A DNA stretch of 64,000 nucleotides, taken from Thermoflexus hugenholtzii JAD2 (GTDB lineage: Bacteria; Chloroflexota; Chloroflexia; Chloroflexales; Roseiflexaceae). The stretch is from the NCBI GenBank assembly GCA_945881915.1, contig CAMCVW010000001.1, forward strand, positions 113,066-177,065. Direction: 5' to 3'. The first letter of the stretch is position 1; each line of letters opens with the position of its first letter. The position numbers and the translations under genes are program-made. The notes under the pieces were generated by a model. It made no database searches, was not told the origin of the DNA, and was given only the letters and a program-made list of their open reading frames with translations. Shown piece after piece: positions 52,145-61,523 of this stretch.

Positions 52145-53986
52145 ATGACCCGTACGCACAAAGGCGCACGTTGGGCACTGGCACTCGTCATTGCATTGCT
52201 GGTAACGGCATGTGGTGGCGCAGCTCCAGCAGCAGAACCAACTGCAGCACCGGCCGAAGAAGCCACTGCGATCCCAACTGCAGCATCAGTCATTGATGCA
52301 ACTGCAGTTCCACCAGAACCAACCGCAGTACCAAGTGGCGCTGGCGAAACATTGCCAAACGGCAACGTATTGCCAGACGACGCAGCCCCAGTCGCAGACC
52401 AGGTGTACAAGGTGTACTATGACAGCACCTTGAACTTCGAAACAGTTGACTTTTTGGTCAGCGTGTACAACGAAGCAGGCGTGACGAACATCCACAGCGA
52501 GCCATTGATTCGCTTGGACAACAACTTCATTCCGCAGCCAGCTGCAGCTCTGTCGTGGTCGTCAAATGCTGACGGCACCGAATGGACCTTCAATCTGGAT
52601 CCGAACTTGAATTGGAGCGATGGTACGCCGGTGACCGCTGCCGACTACGTCACCACATTCCAGTATGCTGCTAACAAAGACCATGCATGGGACTTCGCAT
52701 GGTTCTTCCAAGCACCAGGCGAAATCAAGAACTGGTCCAAGGTCAACGCAGGCGAAGTACCTGACGATCAGTTGGGTGTTGTTGCAAAAGATGCAAAGAC
52801 CCTGGTCTTCACCACCGAAACACCAGCACCGTTCTTCGCAGCCAAGGCGCTCTACAGCACCCCGCTGCAGAAGGCTGCGTTCGAGAAGTATGGTCCTTAC
52901 TACAACAACGATCCAAAGACATCCGTCTCTTGTGGACCGTTCATGTTGAAGGAATTCACCAAAGGCGAGCGGGTCATTTGGGTTGCCAATGACTCGTACA
53001 CCGGCACCAACAAGCCATTCATCCGCGAAATCCAGAGCATCGCTGCCAAAGCAGAGACGTTCTTCGCAGGCTATCGCGCCGGTGAAGTCGACTCCGTCGG
53101 CGGCGAGAACTTGGACCAGGCCGCAGTGGACATCATCCAGGCTGACCCAGAATTGAAGTCACAGGTTCGCGTGAATGCTAACGACTTCCGCACCGACTAC
53201 CTGTTCTTCGACAACCAGACCGCACCGTTCAACGACGTCAAGGTCCGACAGGCGTTCTCACACCTGATCGACCGTGATGGTTTGATCGCAGGCGCCATTG
53301 GTACGACTCAGGCTATCCCAGCCTACTCCTTCTTGATGCCGGGCTTCCACTCGGAAAACTCGAAGGCACTTTCGGGCATCCAGAACTTCGACGTCGAGAA
53401 GGCTAAGGCCTTGATCGCCGAAGCTGGCTTCCCAGAAGGTAAGGGCTTCCCGAAGATCACCTTGTGGTTGCGCAACGAGAACCAGTCACGGCAGGCAGCT
53501 GCCCAGGCTATCGCTGACTCCATCAAGACGAACCTCGGAATCGAAGTCGAAGTTTCCAACAAAGAACAAAAAGTCTTCATGGAAGCTTTGAACTCCAAGC
53601 CAACCAAGGTTCAGTTCGGTATGGTTTCGTACGGTATCGACTTCTTCGATGCCTCGAACATGCTGGGCGTGTTCAACACGGGCGGCCGTCACAACTGGAA
53701 CAACGCCGCATACGACGCGCTGGTTGCCGAAGCTTCCGCTTCGAACGATCAGACCGGTCGTATCGCTCAATTCCAGGAAGCTGAGAAGCTCTTGGTCGAA
53801 GACGTCGGCGGCATCTTCCTGTTCCACCGTGTCAACTCCGGTTTGCTGAAGCCATACGTCGGCGGCAGCCAGCTCGAGCCAAACAAGGCTGGATTCTCCG
53901 GTATCCAGTGGCCAGGTATGTCGGCATACAGCACCGTACCAGGTTCCATGTACATCAAGAACAACGTCGGCGAATACCGCAAGTAA
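52145..53986 (+). CDS. Peptide/solute-binding lipoprotein (SBP family 5)
   Basis: A 613-residue extracytoplasmic binding protein of the DppA/OppA type. The signal peptide ends in lipobox LVTAC (Cys23), followed by a 50-residue Ala/Pro/Thr/Glu linker and then the binding domain with ALSWSSNADGTEWTFNLDPN, DGTPVTAADYVTTF, and SCGPFMLKEF. The segments VRQAFSHLIDRDGLI and PNKAGFSGIQW also fit the family. Start ATG has TAAGGAG. Codon use differs from neighbours (strong preference for AAC, AAG, TTC, GGC), as expected for a highly expressed gene. A strong terminator follows. Confidence 0.93.
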   Translation: MTRTHKGARWALALVIALLVTACGGAAPAAEPTAAPAEEATAIPTAASVIDATAVPPEPTAVPSGAGETLPNGNVLPDDAAPVADQVYKVYYDSTLNFETVDFLVSVYNEAGVTNIHSEPLIRLDNNFIPQPAAALSWSSNADGTEWTFNLDPNLNWSDGTPVTAADYVTTFQYAANKDHAWDFAWFFQAPGEIKNWSKVNAGEVPDDQLGVVAKDAKTLVFTTETPAPFFAAKALYSTPLQKAAFEKYGPYYNNDPKTSVSCGPFMLKEFTKGERVIWVANDSYTGTNKPFIREIQSIAAKAETFFAGYRAGEVDSVGGENLDQAAVDIIQADPELKSQVRVNANDFRTDYLFFDNQTAPFNDVKVRQAFSHLIDRDGLIAGAIGTTQAIPAYSFLMPGFHSENSKALSGIQNFDVEKAKALIAEAGFPEGKGFPKITLWLRNENQSRQAAAQAIADSIKTNLGIEVEVSNKEQKVFMEALNSKPTKVQFGMVSYGIDFFDASNMLGVFNTGGRHNWNNAAYDALVAEASASNDQTGRIAQFQEAEKLLVEDVGGIFLFHRVNSGLLKPYVGGSQLEPNKAGFSGIQWPGMSAYSTVPGSMYIKNNVGEYRK

Positions 53987-54001
53987 TCGTCTCGTTGCCG
54001 G

Positions 54002-54036
54002 CAGGGACATCGCTCGCGCGATGTCCCTGTTTTTTT
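54002..54036 (+). terminator. Strong terminator after the binding-protein gene
   Basis: Twelve-base perfect stem (54002-54013 with 54018-54029), four-base loop and a run of seven T. Confidence 0.95.
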
Positions 54037-54083
54037 GTGGATAGAATGCAGTACAATACTCAATACAGTCAAGTGAGTCACCT

Positions 54084-54737
54084 ATGCAACTCATCCTCGT
54101 GCGTCACGGCGAGACCGCATACAATGCGATCGGTCGGTATCAAGGCCATGTGCAAATCGAACTGAACGAACACGGGTTGCAGCAAGCAGCACGTGTCGGT
54201 CTGCGCTTGGCGATGCAACGGATCGACGCGATTTACAGTAGTGACTTGGTACGCTGCCTGCAGACAATCCAACCGCTCGTCGATGCAACACACCTCCCCA
54301 TCCAACTCGAGCCACGCTTGCGTGAAATAGATGTCGGTCTGTGGGAACATCTCACCGTACCCGAAATAAGCACCACATTCCCCGGGAATTATGCTGCCTA
54401 CCGCCAAAACCCTGGCTCCACCATCCATATGGGGGGGGAGTCATACGCGATGCTGCAAGCACGTGCGGTCAGCGCTGTTCAAGACATCATCGGAAGGCAT
54501 AGTGATGGCCAGACAATTATCGTCTGTACGCACGGTGGCACTATTCGGTCTGTTATATGTTGGTTGCTTGGTCTGGATGTGAACCACTACAACAAAATGT
54601 GGATAGATAATTGTGCATTGACGAGCATCCGTGTGCATGATGGTCAGGTCAGACTCGTGTCGATGAACGATAATGCGCACGCAGAAGCCACCGACAACAT
54701 ACCCATACAGCAGCCCAACAAAGGATCGGCAGTGTGA
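54084..54737 (+). CDS. Histidine phosphatase (phosphoglycerate mutase-like)
   Basis: A 217-residue phosphatase of the RHG family. The catalytic motif is LVRHGETAYN, the middle block is AIYSSDLVRCLQTIQPL and LREIDVGLWEH, and the second histidine is in VCTHGGTI. It should act on a small phosphorylated metabolite such as a sugar phosphate; true glycolytic mutase activity is unlikely. GTGA overlap with the next gene, a paralogue of the same family (about 40% alike by eye), suggests a tandem duplication. Confidence 0.88.
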   Translation: MQLILVRHGETAYNAIGRYQGHVQIELNEHGLQQAARVGLRLAMQRIDAIYSSDLVRCLQTIQPLVDATHLPIQLEPRLREIDVGLWEHLTVPEISTTFPGNYAAYRQNPGSTIHMGGESYAMLQARAVSAVQDIIGRHSDGQTIIVCTHGGTIRSVICWLLGLDVNHYNKMWIDNCALTSIRVHDGQVRLVSMNDNAHAEATDNIPIQQPNKGSAV

Positions 54738-55357
54738 ATATCATCCTCGTACGCCATGGCGAAACTGCTTACAATGCCGAGGGTCGGATGTATGGACATG
54801 CCCAAGTCCCCTTGAATCAACGTGGCGTCGCACAAGCACAGGCAGTTGCGCAACGCCTGCGCGCTACGCCATTTGATGCAATCTATGCCAGCGATCTGAT
54901 TCGCGCCACCCAGACTGCGCACGCAATTGCGGCACATCAGTCTGTGAGCGTCGTTTCGCGGCCTGCCTTACGAGAACAACACGTCGGTGATTGGGAGCAT
55001 TTGACCATTCCCGAGGTGAAACAGCAGTTCCCTGAGGAATATGCCACACACAGTGCTGATCCTGCATACACTGCATATGCCAATGGTGAGTCATTCGAGA
55101 TGCTGCAAGCACGTGCCTATGAAGAATTAGGTCGCATACAGCGCGATCACACCACAGGAACAACCATCTGCGTCGTTTGCCACGGCGGAACCATCAATGC
55201 ACTCGTTTGTGCGGTGCTTGGACTCGACATTGTGCATCACACAAAACTCTGGATTGACAATTGCTCGATGACGACACTGCGGCAAGTTGGCCCCCAACTT
55301 CAGTTGGTACGCTTGAATGACAATGCTCACCTCACAGATTTCGGACAACTGCCATGA
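54734..55357 (+). CDS. Histidine phosphatase (phosphoglycerate mutase-like)
   Basis: A 207-residue paralogue of the preceding gene with LVRHGETAYNAEGR, AIYASDLIRATQTAHAI, LREQHVGDWEH and VCHGGTIN. Start GTG overlaps the upstream stop, and its own stop overlaps the amine oxidase start by four bases (ATGA), so all three are translationally coupled. Both phosphatases end in a similar NDNAH segment (MNDNAHAEA and LNDNAHLTD), confirming their common origin. Confidence 0.88.
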   Translation: MNIILVRHGETAYNAEGRMYGHAQVPLNQRGVAQAQAVAQRLRATPFDAIYASDLIRATQTAHAIAAHQSVSVVSRPALREQHVGDWEHLTIPEVKQQFPEEYATHSADPAYTAYANGESFEMLQARAYEELGRIQRDHTTGTTICVVCHGGTINALVCAVLGLDIVHHTKLWIDNCSMTTLRQVGPQLQLVRLNDNAHLTDFGQLP

Positions 55358-56754
55358 GTACACTCCAATTTGATCAGAGCCAATTGGGATATAACGCGGA
55401 TGTCGTTGTCATCGGTGCAGGGCTCGCGGGGCTGGTAGCAACACGCAGACTCACAGCCGAAGGGGTCAATGTATTGATCCTCGAGGCACGTGACCGCAGT
55501 GGCGGCCGCATGAACGGCGGTACGTTCAACGGGGAATCGTACGATCTCGGTGCGCAATGGGTGGCCCCACAAGCAACAGCCGTACGCACGCTCGTCCATG
55601 AGCTCGGCTTGCCGCTGACGAACCAATATCACGAGGGCGAGAGCGCAATAGGATTGCGTAGCCGCACGACGCGATTTTCGCGACGTGCCCCGCTGTTTGC
55701 CCCCCATGTGTCACTCGATTACCATCGGGCCATTCGGCTCCTCAATACAATTGCACGCAAACTCGACGCCACCACAGATACGTCACTCGAGCGTGCAAAA
55801 CGCATTGATACACGGTCATTCGCAGCATGGTTGCTCGACACCTGTCGCTCACGCACGACTATTTCACTTTTGAACGTGTTGACACGTATTCACTTCCACG
55901 CAGAACCAACCGAGATCTCACTCTATTATGTAATTGATCAGGTATCGGCTCACCGTGGTGCGCAACAGCTGTTCAGGCTTACACCGGCCATGTGCCAAGA
56001 ACGCGTCATCGGTGGGAGTGCCCGCATTGCCGAACGGTTGGGTCAGCAATTGCGCCAACAGCTGATTTGTGACACTCCCATCCTCGCGCTGCGGCAAGAC
56101 GAACAGAGTGTCACTGCGTATTCACGAGGCACATCGTTTCGCGCGCATTATGCCATCATCACCACACCACCCGTGGTGACGCAACAAATTTACTTCGAAC
56201 CACATCTGCCCCCCGCGCGTGATGCGTTACAACAACGCGTCATCATGGGACGTGCATTGACCGTGATTCTTTTTTATGACTATCCGTTCTGGCGTGAAAA
56301 CGGCAAATCTGGATTTGTGTTGGACGATGCTGGTCCGTTTTCGCTGTGTCACGATGTATCGCCCGTCAATTCGTCTGAAGGGGCATTGGCATGTGCTATC
56401 ACTGCCGAATCGGCACATCACTGGGGAATGCAGCCGCGCAGTGAGCGCCTCACTGCGGTGACACAGCAGTTGCAACGATGGTTTGGCAACGAAGCCTTGG
56501 CGTACCGCGGGATGATCGAACGTGACTGGAATGCAGAACGATGGAATCGTGGGTCCAACGGGTTCCTCGTGCCTGGTGCTGCAACGTATATCCACAATGT
56601 GGCAACCCCCGTCGGTCGCGTCCACTGGGCAGGGAGTGAAACAGCAACACACTGGACAAATACCCTCGAAGGTGCGGTCGAATCTGGCGAACGCGCAGCA
56701 GCAGAAGTCGTGGTGGAGTTAGGCAGTAGCGGGTTGCTCCGTAAAAAACAATGA
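55354..56754 (+). CDS. Flavin amine oxidase (MAO-like)
   Basis: A 466-residue FAD enzyme. The dinucleotide-binding motif VVVIGAGLAGLVATRRL is at residues about 17-33, followed by EARDRSGGRM and the LGAQWV block. Near the end GRVHWAGSETATHWTNTLEG is the second FAD contact of monoamine oxidases. The family oxidises amines to imines with H2O2; the substrate is unknown. A position-specific covalent-flavin Cys is not evident. It is third in the operon with two histidine phosphatases. Confidence 0.86.
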   Translation: MSTLQFDQSQLGYNADVVVIGAGLAGLVATRRLTAEGVNVLILEARDRSGGRMNGGTFNGESYDLGAQWVAPQATAVRTLVHELGLPLTNQYHEGESAIGLRSRTTRFSRRAPLFAPHVSLDYHRAIRLLNTIARKLDATTDTSLERAKRIDTRSFAAWLLDTCRSRTTISLLNVLTRIHFHAEPTEISLYYVIDQVSAHRGAQQLFRLTPAMCQERVIGGSARIAERLGQQLRQQLICDTPILALRQDEQSVTAYSRGTSFRAHYAIITTPPVVTQQIYFEPHLPPARDALQQRVIMGRALTVILFYDYPFWRENGKSGFVLDDAGPFSLCHDVSPVNSSEGALACAITAESAHHWGMQPRSERLTAVTQQLQRWFGNEALAYRGMIERDWNAERWNRGSNGFLVPGAATYIHNVATPVGRVHWAGSETATHWTNTLEGAVESGERAAAEVVVELGSSGLLRKKQ

Positions 56755-56785
56755 GAACACGGCTACCGCTCCGGTATACCTCAGC

Positions 56786-56814
56786 TTGCACGAATTGCTA
56801 AGTTGGCGTACACT
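56786..56814 (+). promoter_or_regulatory. Promoter candidate of ppdK
   Basis: TTGCAC, 17-base spacer and TACACT, about 120 bases upstream of the ATG at 56935. It lies just after the amine oxidase gene. Confidence 0.55.
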
Positions 56815-56934
56815 AGGCGCGGTATTTCTGTGCAAAATTCCCGTGGAGACGTTGGCCTGCAATGTCGCATACGCCGCTCCGTTGCGTGAACGCACATCCA
56901 AATAAGTAGTCTGCACAGTAGAGGAGCATTTTCC

Positions 56935-59598
56935 ATGTCAAAGAAGTGGGTATACCTCTTCACCGAGGCTAATTCCACCATGCGTGAACTGCTTGGTGGC
57001 AAGGGTGCTGGAATGGGCGAAATGACCCGCACCGGCGTCCCCGTCCCGCCAGGATTCACCATTACCACCGAAGCCTGTAACGCCTACTACGAGTTCGGCA
57101 AGAAAATGCCGGAAGGTCTGTGGGACCAGGCGCGCGAAGCATTGAAGGACGTCGAAGCAAAATCCGGCAAAAAATTCGGCGATGCTCGCAACCCATTGCT
57201 CGTGTCGGTCCGATCCGGCGCACGCGAATCCATGCCTGGCATGATGGACACTGTATTGAATCTTGGTTTGAATGCCGAAACCCTCAAAGGTTTGGCAGAG
57301 CAGACCGGTAACCCACGCTTTGCTGCTGACGCATATCGCCGCTTCGTCCAGTTGTTCGGCAAAATCGTGTTGGGCGTCGACGGTGAAAAGCTCGAGCACG
57401 TGATGAATCACGCCAAGGGCAAGAACCGTGCCGATACCGACCTCAGCGCACAAGAGCTGACTGATATTGCGAATGAATTCAAGAAACTCATCAAGGCAGA
57501 CACGGGCAACGACTTCCCCGAAGATCCCAATAAGCAGCTGGAAATGGCCATCATGGCCGTGTTCAACTCGTGGATGGGCCGGCGCGCTATCGATTATCGC
57601 CGCATCGAAAAGATTCCCGACAACATCGGCACGGGCGTCAACGTCCAAGCCATGGTGTTTGGTAACATGGGTGATGACAGCGCCACCGGTGTCGCATTCA
57701 CCCGTAACCCAGCCACCGGCGAAAACGATATGTTCGGCGAATACCTGATCAATGCGCAGGGCGAAGACGTCGTTGCTGGTATCCGTACGCCAAAGCCCAT
57801 CGATCAGATGGCACAGGAGTTGCCAAAGTCTCACAAGGAATTCCTCGAGATTGCTCATAAGCTCGAAGCACACTACAAAGACGTCCAGGACGTTGAGTTC
57901 ACCATTGAGCGTGGCAAATTGTGGATGTTGCAGACACGGAACGGCAAACGTACCGGCATGGCAGCTGTGCGTATCGCGGTTGATTTGGTCGAAGAAGGCG
58001 TCATCGATAAGAAGACCGCACTCGGTCGTGTCAAGCCCGAAATGCTCAACCAATTCTTGTTCCCCATTGTCGACGGCAAGACCGCCGCAGTCACCCCCAA
58101 GTTGGCAACTGGGCTGGCAGCTGGTCCTGGCGCAGCCAGCGGCAAAGTCTGCTTCGACCCAGATCGTGCCGCAGAATGGGCCGAAAAGGGCATTACAGTT
58201 ATTTTGGTGCGTACCGAAACCGCACCAGAAGACTTCCATGGCATGGTCGCTTCTGCGGCGATTTTGACGGCACGTGGTGGTTTGACCAGCCATGCCGCAG
58301 TCGTCGCTCGTCAGATGGGCAAATGCTGCGTCTGCGGGTGTGGCGACATCGATATCGACTACAAAAAGGGCATCTTCACTGCCGGTGATGTTGTGGTCAA
58401 AGAAGGTGATTTCATCACCGTCGACGGTCACAGTGGCACCGTATACAACGGTGAAATCATGACCAGCGAATCCGAAGTCATTCAGGTGATTCGTGGCACA
58501 TTGAAGCCAGAGCAGTCCGTTTTGTACGGCTACTTCTTCAAGTTCCTCAGCTGGTCCGACGAAGTGCGCACGATGGGCGTCCGCGCCAACGCAGACACCC
58601 CAACCGACGCCCGGATTGCCCGTATGTTTGGCGCACAGGGAATCGGATTGTGCCGCACCGAGCATATGTTCTTCGAGGGCGACCGCATCGATGCCATCCG
58701 GCAGATGATTGTGGCTTCGACCGTCGCAGAACGCAAAGCCGCTTTGGCCAAGGTTGAGCCTCTGCAGCAAGCAGACTTCGAAGGTCTGTTCACCGAAATG
58801 GACGGATTCCCCGTTACCATTCGTACCCTTGATCCACCGCTGCATGAGTTCTTGCCTCATGGCGATGCCGAAATCGAAGCATTGGCCAAAAAGATGGGAA
58901 TCACGTATGCCGTCCTCAAGGGCAAAATCGAAGGCATGCACGAATCGAACCCCATGCTCGGCTTCCGCGGATGCCGTTTAGGTATCGAATACCCTGAAAT
59001 CACCGAAATGCAGGCACGGGCTATCTTCCGAGCGGTGGTTGCCGTCAAGAAACGTGGCATCACCGTTCTGCCAGAAGTGATGATTCCGTTGGTCGGTGAT
59101 GTCAGCGAACTGCGCATCCAAAAGGCGTTGGTCGTCCGGGTTGCCGAAGAAGTCAAGAAGGAAAGTGGCGTCGAATTCGAATACATGGTCGGTACTATGA
59201 TCGAATTGCCACGTGCCGCATTGACTGCCGACAAGATTGCCGCCGAAGCAGAGTTCTTCTCCTTTGGTACCAATGACTTGACCCAGACGACGTTCGGCAT
59301 GAGCCGCGACGACGCTGGTAAGTTCTTGCCGAAGTACGTCGAACAGCGGCTCTTGCCCGAAGACCCATTCCAGGTCCTTGACCAGGAAGGCGTTGGTCAG
59401 CTGGTGCGTATGGGCGTCGACCGTGGTCGTGCGACCCGCCCCGGGATGAAGACCGGTATTTGTGGTGAACACGGTGGCGAACCAGCCAGCGTGAAGTTCT
59501 GCCACAATGCAGGCCTGAACTACGTCTCTTGTAGCCCGTACCGCGTCGTCATTGCCCGACTGGCTGCAGCACAGGCAGTACTCGAAGCCAAGAAGTAA
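56935..59598 (+). CDS. ppdK: Pyruvate, phosphate dikinase
   Basis: An 887-residue enzyme that interconverts pyruvate, ATP and phosphate with phosphoenolpyruvate, AMP and pyrophosphate. The N-terminal nucleotide domain begins LLGGKGAGMGEMTRTGVPVP, with RSGARESMPGMMDT and TRNPATGEND. The central phosphohistidine is in GGLTSHAAVVARQMG (about residue 455), and the C-terminal PEP/pyruvate barrel has IGLCRTEHMFFE, MLGFRGCRLG and GTNDLTQTT. Length is normal. AGAGGAGC precedes the ATG. Codon use is like a highly expressed gene (AAG, GGC, AAC). A terminator follows. Confidence 0.97.
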   Translation: MSKKWVYLFTEANSTMRELLGGKGAGMGEMTRTGVPVPPGFTITTEACNAYYEFGKKMPEGLWDQAREALKDVEAKSGKKFGDARNPLLVSVRSGARESMPGMMDTVLNLGLNAETLKGLAEQTGNPRFAADAYRRFVQLFGKIVLGVDGEKLEHVMNHAKGKNRADTDLSAQELTDIANEFKKLIKADTGNDFPEDPNKQLEMAIMAVFNSWMGRRAIDYRRIEKIPDNIGTGVNVQAMVFGNMGDDSATGVAFTRNPATGENDMFGEYLINAQGEDVVAGIRTPKPIDQMAQELPKSHKEFLEIAHKLEAHYKDVQDVEFTIERGKLWMLQTRNGKRTGMAAVRIAVDLVEEGVIDKKTALGRVKPEMLNQFLFPIVDGKTAAVTPKLATGLAAGPGAASGKVCFDPDRAAEWAEKGITVILVRTETAPEDFHGMVASAAILTARGGLTSHAAVVARQMGKCCVCGCGDIDIDYKKGIFTAGDVVVKEGDFITVDGHSGTVYNGEIMTSESEVIQVIRGTLKPEQSVLYGYFFKFLSWSDEVRTMGVRANADTPTDARIARMFGAQGIGLCRTEHMFFEGDRIDAIRQMIVASTVAERKAALAKVEPLQQADFEGLFTEMDGFPVTIRTLDPPLHEFLPHGDAEIEALAKKMGITYAVLKGKIEGMHESNPMLGFRGCRLGIEYPEITEMQARAIFRAVVAVKKRGITVLPEVMIPLVGDVSELRIQKALVVRVAEEVKKESGVEFEYMVGTMIELPRAALTADKIAAEAEFFSFGTNDLTQTTFGMSRDDAGKFLPKYVEQRLLPEDPFQVLDQEGVGQLVRMGVDRGRATRPGMKTGICGEHGGEPASVKFCHNAGLNYVSCSPYRVVIARLAAAQAVLEAKK

Positions 59599-59614
59599 CG
59601 CTCGTTATTGTCCG

Positions 59615-59653
59615 TCAGCCTCACCAGCAGTGCTGGTGAGGCTGATTATTTTT
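59615..59653 (+). terminator. Intrinsic terminator of ppdK
   Basis: Long nearly perfect stem (59615-59629 with 59631-59645, small loop) followed by TTATTTTT. Confidence 0.92.
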
Positions 59654-60180
59654 GGTCCGAGAAAAACACTTCATTGGTTACATTGGTATCCAGGTGAAGA
59701 ACTGCCGATACCGAAGAATAACAAAAGGAATAGTTTTTCACGTGTTAGCCAAACTTCATCGTCGTTGGAATTGTCTGCGGAATCTTACTTGCACTCCGGT
59801 ACACCGCATCTGAGGTCGGTGTTGAGTTCAGACGCTTACCGAAAGGCGTCGGCCGAGGTTGTCGAAGGAACCGCCTGAGAAAAAACCATCGATAACGCCG
59901 ACTGTAAATGTCGATTTGACAGGGACTGCGATTGCCTTCCTCACCATAGAGTTCACCGAAACAACCACTTGGAATCGCACGTGGACACGCACGCCAAGAT
60001 CTACCGAAGTACAGCGCCATTTGGAACGAACAAACCATAAAATCCTCATCAATCGTCCGAAACGCGGCGATTGATGGCTTCACCTTCGAGCACCGCGTGA
60101 GTTGAAGAGACGCCGACTCCGTAGAATAATTGGTGACGCCCGCGTGCCTTGCGAAGTGGGAGGATCCTGCACGATTGCAT
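59654..60180 (+). other. About 525 bases without a supported gene
   Basis: Only short ORFs without ribosome sites are seen between the ppdK terminator and the hairpin after the converging glycosyltransferase. No tRNA or repeat recognised. Confidence 0.5.
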
Positions 60181-60215
60181 AACCACCCCGTTGACTGTCG
60201 GTCAACGGGGTGGTT
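60181..60215 (-). terminator. Perfect 15-base hairpin after the glycosyltransferase gene
   Basis: Arms 60181-60195 and 60201-60215 are exactly complementary with a five-base loop. It lies 13 bases after the stop codon of the minus-strand glycosyltransferase gene. The T run is weak (two T at the arm end), so termination may be partial. Confidence 0.65.
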
Positions 60216-60228
60216 CGTCTGTGTGGAT

Positions 60229-61434
60229 CTACGATTTGCCCCAGTTACCGGCATCCCATTCTGCAGCGACACGTGTGTATGTCATCGTGGTGGCTTGTGC
60301 GACACGTTGCCAATTGAATGTTTCGGTTGCATCGACATATGCGGCTGTGACGCGGCGCTGCGCAGCAACGGGGACTTCGATGGTGCGGCGAATTGCGGCA
60401 GCGAGTGCAGCGACATCGTCTGGTGGGACCAGTAACCCGGTTACTTCCGGGCGCACGACTTCACGGAGTCCACCCGTATCGCTCACAACAACTGGACAAC
60501 GGAGCGCCATTGCCTCGAGTGCAACAATTCCGAACGGCTCATAGAGCGACGGGAAAACAGCGCAATCCGCAACGCTGTACAGTCCGTTTCGTTCCGCATC
60601 CGAAATGAACCCGATGAGTGCAACGCGCCCTTCGACACCAGCAGCACGGGCAACTCGCACGAGTTCATCGCGGTATCCACCAACTCCTGCGACAACAAGG
60701 CGAATCTGTGGGAATGTTGCGACGAGAAGTCCCATCGCGGCGATGAGGATATGCCAGCCTTTTTCGTGAACGAGACGACCCACTGCATAGACCAGCGGCC
60801 CCGCATCAGGTTGATACCGCGCCCGGAACGTGCTTCGGGTAGACAGTGTGTCAAACGCAAAGTGGGGGACGACGATGCCATTTGGAATGACATCGAGTTT
60901 ATCGAGTGGCACAGAAAAATCGGTGTGGAGGCTTTGCTGCATATAGTCAGAACAGACGATGATTCGCCAGGCTTCGTAGGTTAGCCGCCATTCGACACTA
61001 TCGATGTAGCGTGACTCAGGTGCCGAAATATCACCACGACGCCTGCCCCGTTCATGTGCGTGTATGGTTGCAATGAGCGGTCGTTGGTAGTGATGTTTGA
61101 GGGTGATTGCGACGTCTGCGAGTAACCAATCATGCACGTGAATGATGTCAAACCCGCCGACTTCACGCCACAGTGCGTGCGCAGCAGCAAGCACCGGCTG
61201 TGACGCGTCTGCTACTTGGCCGACGATGTCAAGAGCTGATTCGGGCGTGTAGATGCGGTGCACCATAGCACGCGGCGCGGCCTGTTCGACGTTTAACGGG
61301 GACGTGCCACGGAGCGTGAGCAACTGCACTTGAAAAGACTCGGAAGCAAGTTCGGGGATGATATCGGCGACGTGGCGACCGAGCCCTCCCACGATATGCG
61401 GTGGAAACTCCCACGAAATCATTAATACACGCAT
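60229..61434 (-). CDS. GT4-family glycosyltransferase, glycogen-synthase-like start
   Basis: A 401-residue GT-B enzyme. The N-terminus MRVLMISWEFPPHIVGGLGRH is the hallmark of starch/glycogen-synthase-like and related GT4 proteins that use a GG-GR loop to bind the nucleotide sugar. The donor half has AVGRLVHEKGWHILI and FPSLYEPFGIVALEAMALRCPVVVSDTGG with the EX7E glutamates. It could work with the GlgC-like protein, but that gene is far away and no other glg gene is next to it. ATG at 61434 has AAGGA upstream; extended -10 at 61459-61467. Confidence 0.86.
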   Translation of the reverse strand: MRVLMISWEFPPHIVGGLGRHVADIIPELASESFQVQLLTLRGTSPLNVEQAAPRAMVHRIYTPESALDIVGQVADASQPVLAAAHALWREVGGFDIIHVHDWLLADVAITLKHHYQRPLIATIHAHERGRRRGDISAPESRYIDSVEWRLTYEAWRIIVCSDYMQQSLHTDFSVPLDKLDVIPNGIVVPHFAFDTLSTRSTFRARYQPDAGPLVYAVGRLVHEKGWHILIAAMGLLVATFPQIRLVVAGVGGYRDELVRVARAAGVEGRVALIGFISDAERNGLYSVADCAVFPSLYEPFGIVALEAMALRCPVVVSDTGGLREVVRPEVTGLLVPPDDVAALAAAIRRTIEVPVAAQRRVTAAYVDATETFNWQRVAQATTMTYTRVAAEWDAGNWGKS

Positions 61435-61458
61435 GCCCATTCCTTGTACAATCGACGC

Positions 61459-61467
61459 ATTATAACA
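61459..61467 (-). promoter_or_regulatory. Extended -10 promoter of the glycosyltransferase gene
   Basis: On the minus strand TGT then TATAAT, about 24 bases before the ATG at 61434. Confidence 0.6.
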
Positions 61468-61508
61468 ATTTTGTGTTTCTGATGCGGCTGCGGGTGTCGG
61501 TACATCGA

Positions 61509-61517
61509 TGGTAAAAT
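61509..61517 (+). promoter_or_regulatory. Extended -10 promoter, leaderless arrangement
   Basis: TGG then TAAAAT, ending exactly six bases before the ATG at 61524. No ribosome site intervenes. It lies opposite the promoter of the divergent glycosyltransferase gene. Confidence 0.65.
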
Positions 61518-61523
61518 AGGCAA

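Noticed and set aside
56938..58941. Minus-strand open frame of 667 codons opposite ppdK
   Set aside because: It is the antisense shadow of a clear ppdK with strong codon bias; composition is odd and no ribosome site is seen.
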